From NCBI GenBank assembly GCA_017446355.1, contig JAFSQZ010000178.1, forward strand, positions 1 through 7,079: 7,079 bases of DNA, in the 5' to 3' direction. Made by a program: the position numbers and the translations under genes. The notes below the pieces were generated by a model. The model did no database searches, was not told the origin of the DNA, and was given only the letters and a program-made list of their open reading frames with translations. The first letter of the stretch is position 1, and the number at the start of each line of letters is the position of its first letter. Source of the DNA: Neisseriaceae bacterium. Its GTDB lineage: Bacteria > Pseudomonadota > Gammaproteobacteria > Burkholderiales > Neisseriaceae. Shown here piece after piece: positions 5,333 to 7,079 of the stretch.

Positions 5333-6121
5333 TTAAAATTGAAATTGTTTGTCGTTGTGTGCGTTACTGGCTTTGGCATCGGCAAGCATACGTTGAAAAT
5401 CCAAACCGTATTGTTCAGCTAATTTATTGGCACGTTTTTTTAGTTTATTAAAACTTAATTCTTTTGGGGCTGCCTGAAAAGCCAATACAGCAACATTGCC
5501 GTGTGTTTCGGCAGGAATTTCTAATACTTTTCCTGCAAAAACGTTTTTCAAGCGTTGCACAAATTGTGGATAACGCCGATCATCGCGCCACCAATTGGTT
5601 ACAAAAATACCGTTTTCAGTCATCGCAGCACGACAATCTTGAAAAAAGTTTTCGCCCACCAAGTCATCAATAATTTGTTCACCATCAAAACCGTCTACCA
5701 AAATTAAATCGGTACTGGCACGTAAGGTTTTGATGTACTGTGCGCCGTCTGCCAACACGATTTCAAATTGTTCATCTTCAAAAGGCAACTCAAATACGGT
5801 TCGCGCAATGGCAATCACTTGTGGATTGATTTCTACGGCGGTTTGTTGCATATCAGGACAATATTCGTCCAACCAGCGAACGAATGAACCGCCACCTAAA
5901 CCAATATGCAAAACGTTTTCAGGCAGCTGATGACAAAAAAGCAACCACGCCATCATCACGCGGCTATATGACAACACCAGCTCACTGGGATTATCCATAT
6001 TCATTGAACTTTGAATAGTTGGCGTACCCAAATGCAAGGAACGAATATTACCGTGTTCAGAAATATGCGCACTGGGTAAAGCATTGCGTGCAATACGATT
6101 TCGTTGATAAGGGTGTGTCAT
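5333..6121 (-). CDS. Spermidine synthase-like protein (Rossmann-fold transferase)
   Basis: This 262-residue protein resembles the polyamine aminopropyltransferase / SAM-dependent methyltransferase fold. Visible features are a TIQSSMNMD segment (35-43) like the N-terminal substrate region of SpeE, HIGLGGGSFVRWL (72-84) as nucleotide-binding loop, VEINP (96-100) with the acidic residue that binds the ribose, LADGAQYI (123-130), and LILVDGFDGE (139-148). A true SpeE has GGGDGG and DSTDP. Here the first aspartate is glycine, while the DxxD spacing of the second is kept as DGFDG and the proline is lost. It may therefore be a non-canonical member with another substrate. The C-terminal 40 residues are lysine-rich. 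The start overlaps the lpxH stop as ATGA, implying translational coupling, and panB follows 23 nt later. The family assignment is fairly firm; the reaction is unknown. Confidence 0.75.
   Translation of the reverse strand: MTHPYQRNRIARNALPSAHISEHGNIRSLHLGTPTIQSSMNMDNPSELVLSYSRVMMAWLLFCHQLPENVLHIGLGGGSFVRWLDEYCPDMQQTAVEINPQVIAIARTVFELPFEDEQFEIVLADGAQYIKTLRASTDLILVDGFDGEQIIDDLVGENFFQDCRAAMTENGIFVTNWWRDDRRYPQFVQRLKNVFAGKVLEIPAETHGNVAVLAFQAAPKELSFNKLKKRANKLAEQYGLDFQRMLADAKASNAHNDKQFQF
5467..5478 (+). repeat. Near-DUS (11 of 12) in the spermidine synthase-like gene
   Basis: GGGCTGCCTGAA differs from AG-simDUS only at its first base. On the coding strand it gives Phe-Gln-Ala-Ala-Pro (residues 215-219), in the same reading frame as the DUS in panB and lpxH. 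Confidence 0.7.
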
Positions 6122-6897
6122 AAAGATTTACTTTCTTGCTGCTTGTTTTCAGGCTGCATAAATAGCCATTCACCAAATGTGATGCCGTGTTCGTTTAATG
6201 CCAAAAAACCACATTTATTATCGTGTTCACGCCAATCGGGTAATACATAACGTTGCAAACGATTTTGATTGATTGAGTGAATGTGCACATCAGGACGGTG
6301 CGTATGTCCGTGTATCAACACATCAATCGGTGCAAAGCGTTGATAGGCTGCCTGAATGCCTTGTTCGCTTACATCGGCAACTTGATAATTTTGTGGCAAA
6401 ACCTTCCTACTTCGGCTTTTGTCGCGAAGTTTAGCCGCGATTTGTTTACGCCATTTCAAAGGCAAATGACACAAAATAAAACGCACCAAACCATTACGCA
6501 TCACACGCCGATAACGTTGATAAACCACATCATCTAAACACATTTCATCGCCGTGTGTTAATAACAGGCGTTGCTGATACCTTTTAATAACTGTTTGTTC
6601 AGGCAACAAAGTCATATTAGCGCGTCGTGCAAAGTCTTTGCCCACTAAAAAATCACGGTTACCCGCAATAAAATAAACAGGCGCAAATTGGCTAAATTGC
6701 TTAATGGTTTGCGCCACCTGTTTCGCGGTTTCACTATCGTTATCATCACCAATCCACGCTTCAAACAAATCGCCCAAAATATACAATGCATCAGCTTTTG
6801 GCGCGTGTTCATTCATAAACTGCACAAACAACGCATTCAACTTTGGCGTATCATCTGACAAATGCAAATCAGCAATAAAAAACGTGGTTTTCATCAT
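6118..6897 (-). CDS. lpxH: UDP-2,3-diacylglucosamine diphosphatase
   Basis: LpxH hydrolyses UDP-2,3-diacylglucosamine to lipid X and UMP in lipid A biosynthesis, acting as a peripheral inner-membrane calcineurin-like phosphoesterase. It has 259 residues, somewhat longer than the 240 of E. coli LpxH because of a C-terminal tail. Metal-binding residues are visible: Asp10 and His12 in FIADLHLSDD, Asp43 in YILGDLFEAWIGDD, Asn80 in AGNRDFLVGK, His115 in LLTHGDE, and His196 and His198 in IHGHTHRP. The region between about 120 and 170, rich in Arg and Lys, corresponds to the substrate cap. Two ATG codons lie in tandem (6897 and 6894), and no clear Shine-Dalgarno sequence precedes either, so the exact start may be one codon later. 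The gene lies 16 nt after the ArsC-like gene and overlaps the next gene by 4 nt. Confidence 0.96.
   Translation of the reverse strand: MMKTTFFIADLHLSDDTPKLNALFVQFMNEHAPKADALYILGDLFEAWIGDDNDSETAKQVAQTIKQFSQFAPVYFIAGNRDFLVGKDFARRANMTLLPEQTVIKRYQQRLLLTHGDEMCLDDVVYQRYRRVMRNGLVRFILCHLPLKWRKQIAAKLRDKSRSRKVLPQNYQVADVSEQGIQAAYQRFAPIDVLIHGHTHRPDVHIHSINQNRLQRYVLPDWREHDNKCGFLALNEHGITFGEWLFMQPENKQQESKSL
6345..6356 (+). repeat. DNA uptake sequence inside lpxH
   Basis: AGGCTGCCTGAA is an exact AG-simDUS, non-palindromic. It encodes Ile-Gln-Ala-Ala-Tyr (LpxH residues 181-185), in the stretch just before the conserved HGHTHRP motif. Confidence 0.9.
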
Positions 6898-6912
6898 ACA
6901 ATATTTTTAATG

Positions 6913-6927
6913 TTCAGGCAGCCTGAA
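6913..6927 (-). repeat. DNA uptake sequence at the end of the ArsC-like gene
   Basis: TTCAGGCAGCCTGAA holds an AG-simDUS on the minus strand (6924-6913) and is the odd-centred palindrome. It supplies the last three codons (Gln-Ala-Ala) and the TGA stop of the ArsC-like gene, and it ends 15 nt before the lpxH start. Confidence 0.9.
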
Positions 6928-7079
6928 ACAATGATTGATAAACGGTTTCATCAAAACCAACCACCACTTTTTTCCCAAGCCACAACACAGGTCGTTTAAT
7001 CACATTCGGATAAGCCAACATCAACGCAACAGCACCGTCTAACGTTGCCACTTGCGCCTGTTCCGCTTCCGATAATTTG
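6914..7079 (-). CDS. ArsC/Spx-family thioredoxin-fold protein, 3' part
   Basis: The last 54 residues of a protein are visible. They resemble the C-terminal half of the ArsC/Spx/YffB family (arsenate reductase-related, usually about 115 residues). The diagnostic stretch is YPNVIKRPVLWLGKKVVVGFDETVY, in which NVIKRPV matches the family's conserved NLIKRPI loop with its cis-proline, followed by the GFDE segment. The N-terminal redox motif (CxxC or CxxS) would lie beyond the right edge, so whether it has a catalytic cysteine cannot be told. Many members of this branch have no proven arsenate reductase activity. The stop codon is inside a DUS, and lpxH begins 16 nt downstream, so the two may be cotranscribed. 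Confidence 0.85.
   Translation of the reverse strand, partial: KLSEAEQAQVATLDGAVALMLAYPNVIKRPVLWLGKKVVVGFDETVYQSLFQAA

Overview
This window looks like a chromosomal segment of a Neisseriaceae bacterium with an AT-rich genome. The strongest clue is the dense scatter of the 12-mer AGGCTGCCTGAA. I recognise it as the AG-simDUS dialect of the neisserial DNA uptake sequence (DUS), associated with Simonsiella muelleri and close relatives. Nine exact copies are present, six of them inside a 15-bp near-palindrome. The copies that are not palindromic match the Simonsiella form and not the Kingella form (AGGCAGCCTGAA). Gene content is that of a free-living or commensal Gram-negative beta-proteobacterium: shikimate and pantothenate biosynthesis, lipid A biosynthesis, translation. 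The species call is an inference.

Layout. Positions 1-474 (+): 3' part of a class I DAHP synthase gene (aroG-like), followed by an intrinsic terminator at 545-584. Positions 475-1097: a convergent gap without a credible gene. It is filled with two related inverted-repeat elements of about 140 bp (604-744 and 834-977), two copies of a structured hairpin with compensatory base changes (781-818 and 996-1039), and a hairpin of two opposed DUS that closes leuS. Positions 1098-3731 (-): leuS, complete. Positions 3732-4128: divergent promoter region for leuS and rpsT. Positions 4129-4392 (+): rpsT. A bidirectional terminator at 4460-4494 separates it from a minus-strand operon read right to left: an ArsC/Spx-like gene (partial, from the right edge), lpxH, a spermidine-synthase-like gene, and panB. 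lpxH and the spermidine-synthase-like gene overlap by ATGA, panB follows after 23 nt, and the ArsC-like gene ends 16 nt before lpxH.

How the genes work together. Most are housekeeping genes without an obvious shared pathway: aromatic amino acid entry (DAHP synthase), leucyl-tRNA charging (LeuRS), 30S assembly (S20), lipid A precursor hydrolysis (LpxH), and pantothenate/CoA synthesis (PanB). I see no defence system, phage, CRISPR array or novel gene cluster. The unusual content is non-coding: the repeat cluster between aroG and leuS, and the way DUS copies serve as terminator arms, promoter sequence, a stop codon, and a recurring Gln-Ala-Ala peptide in unrelated proteins.
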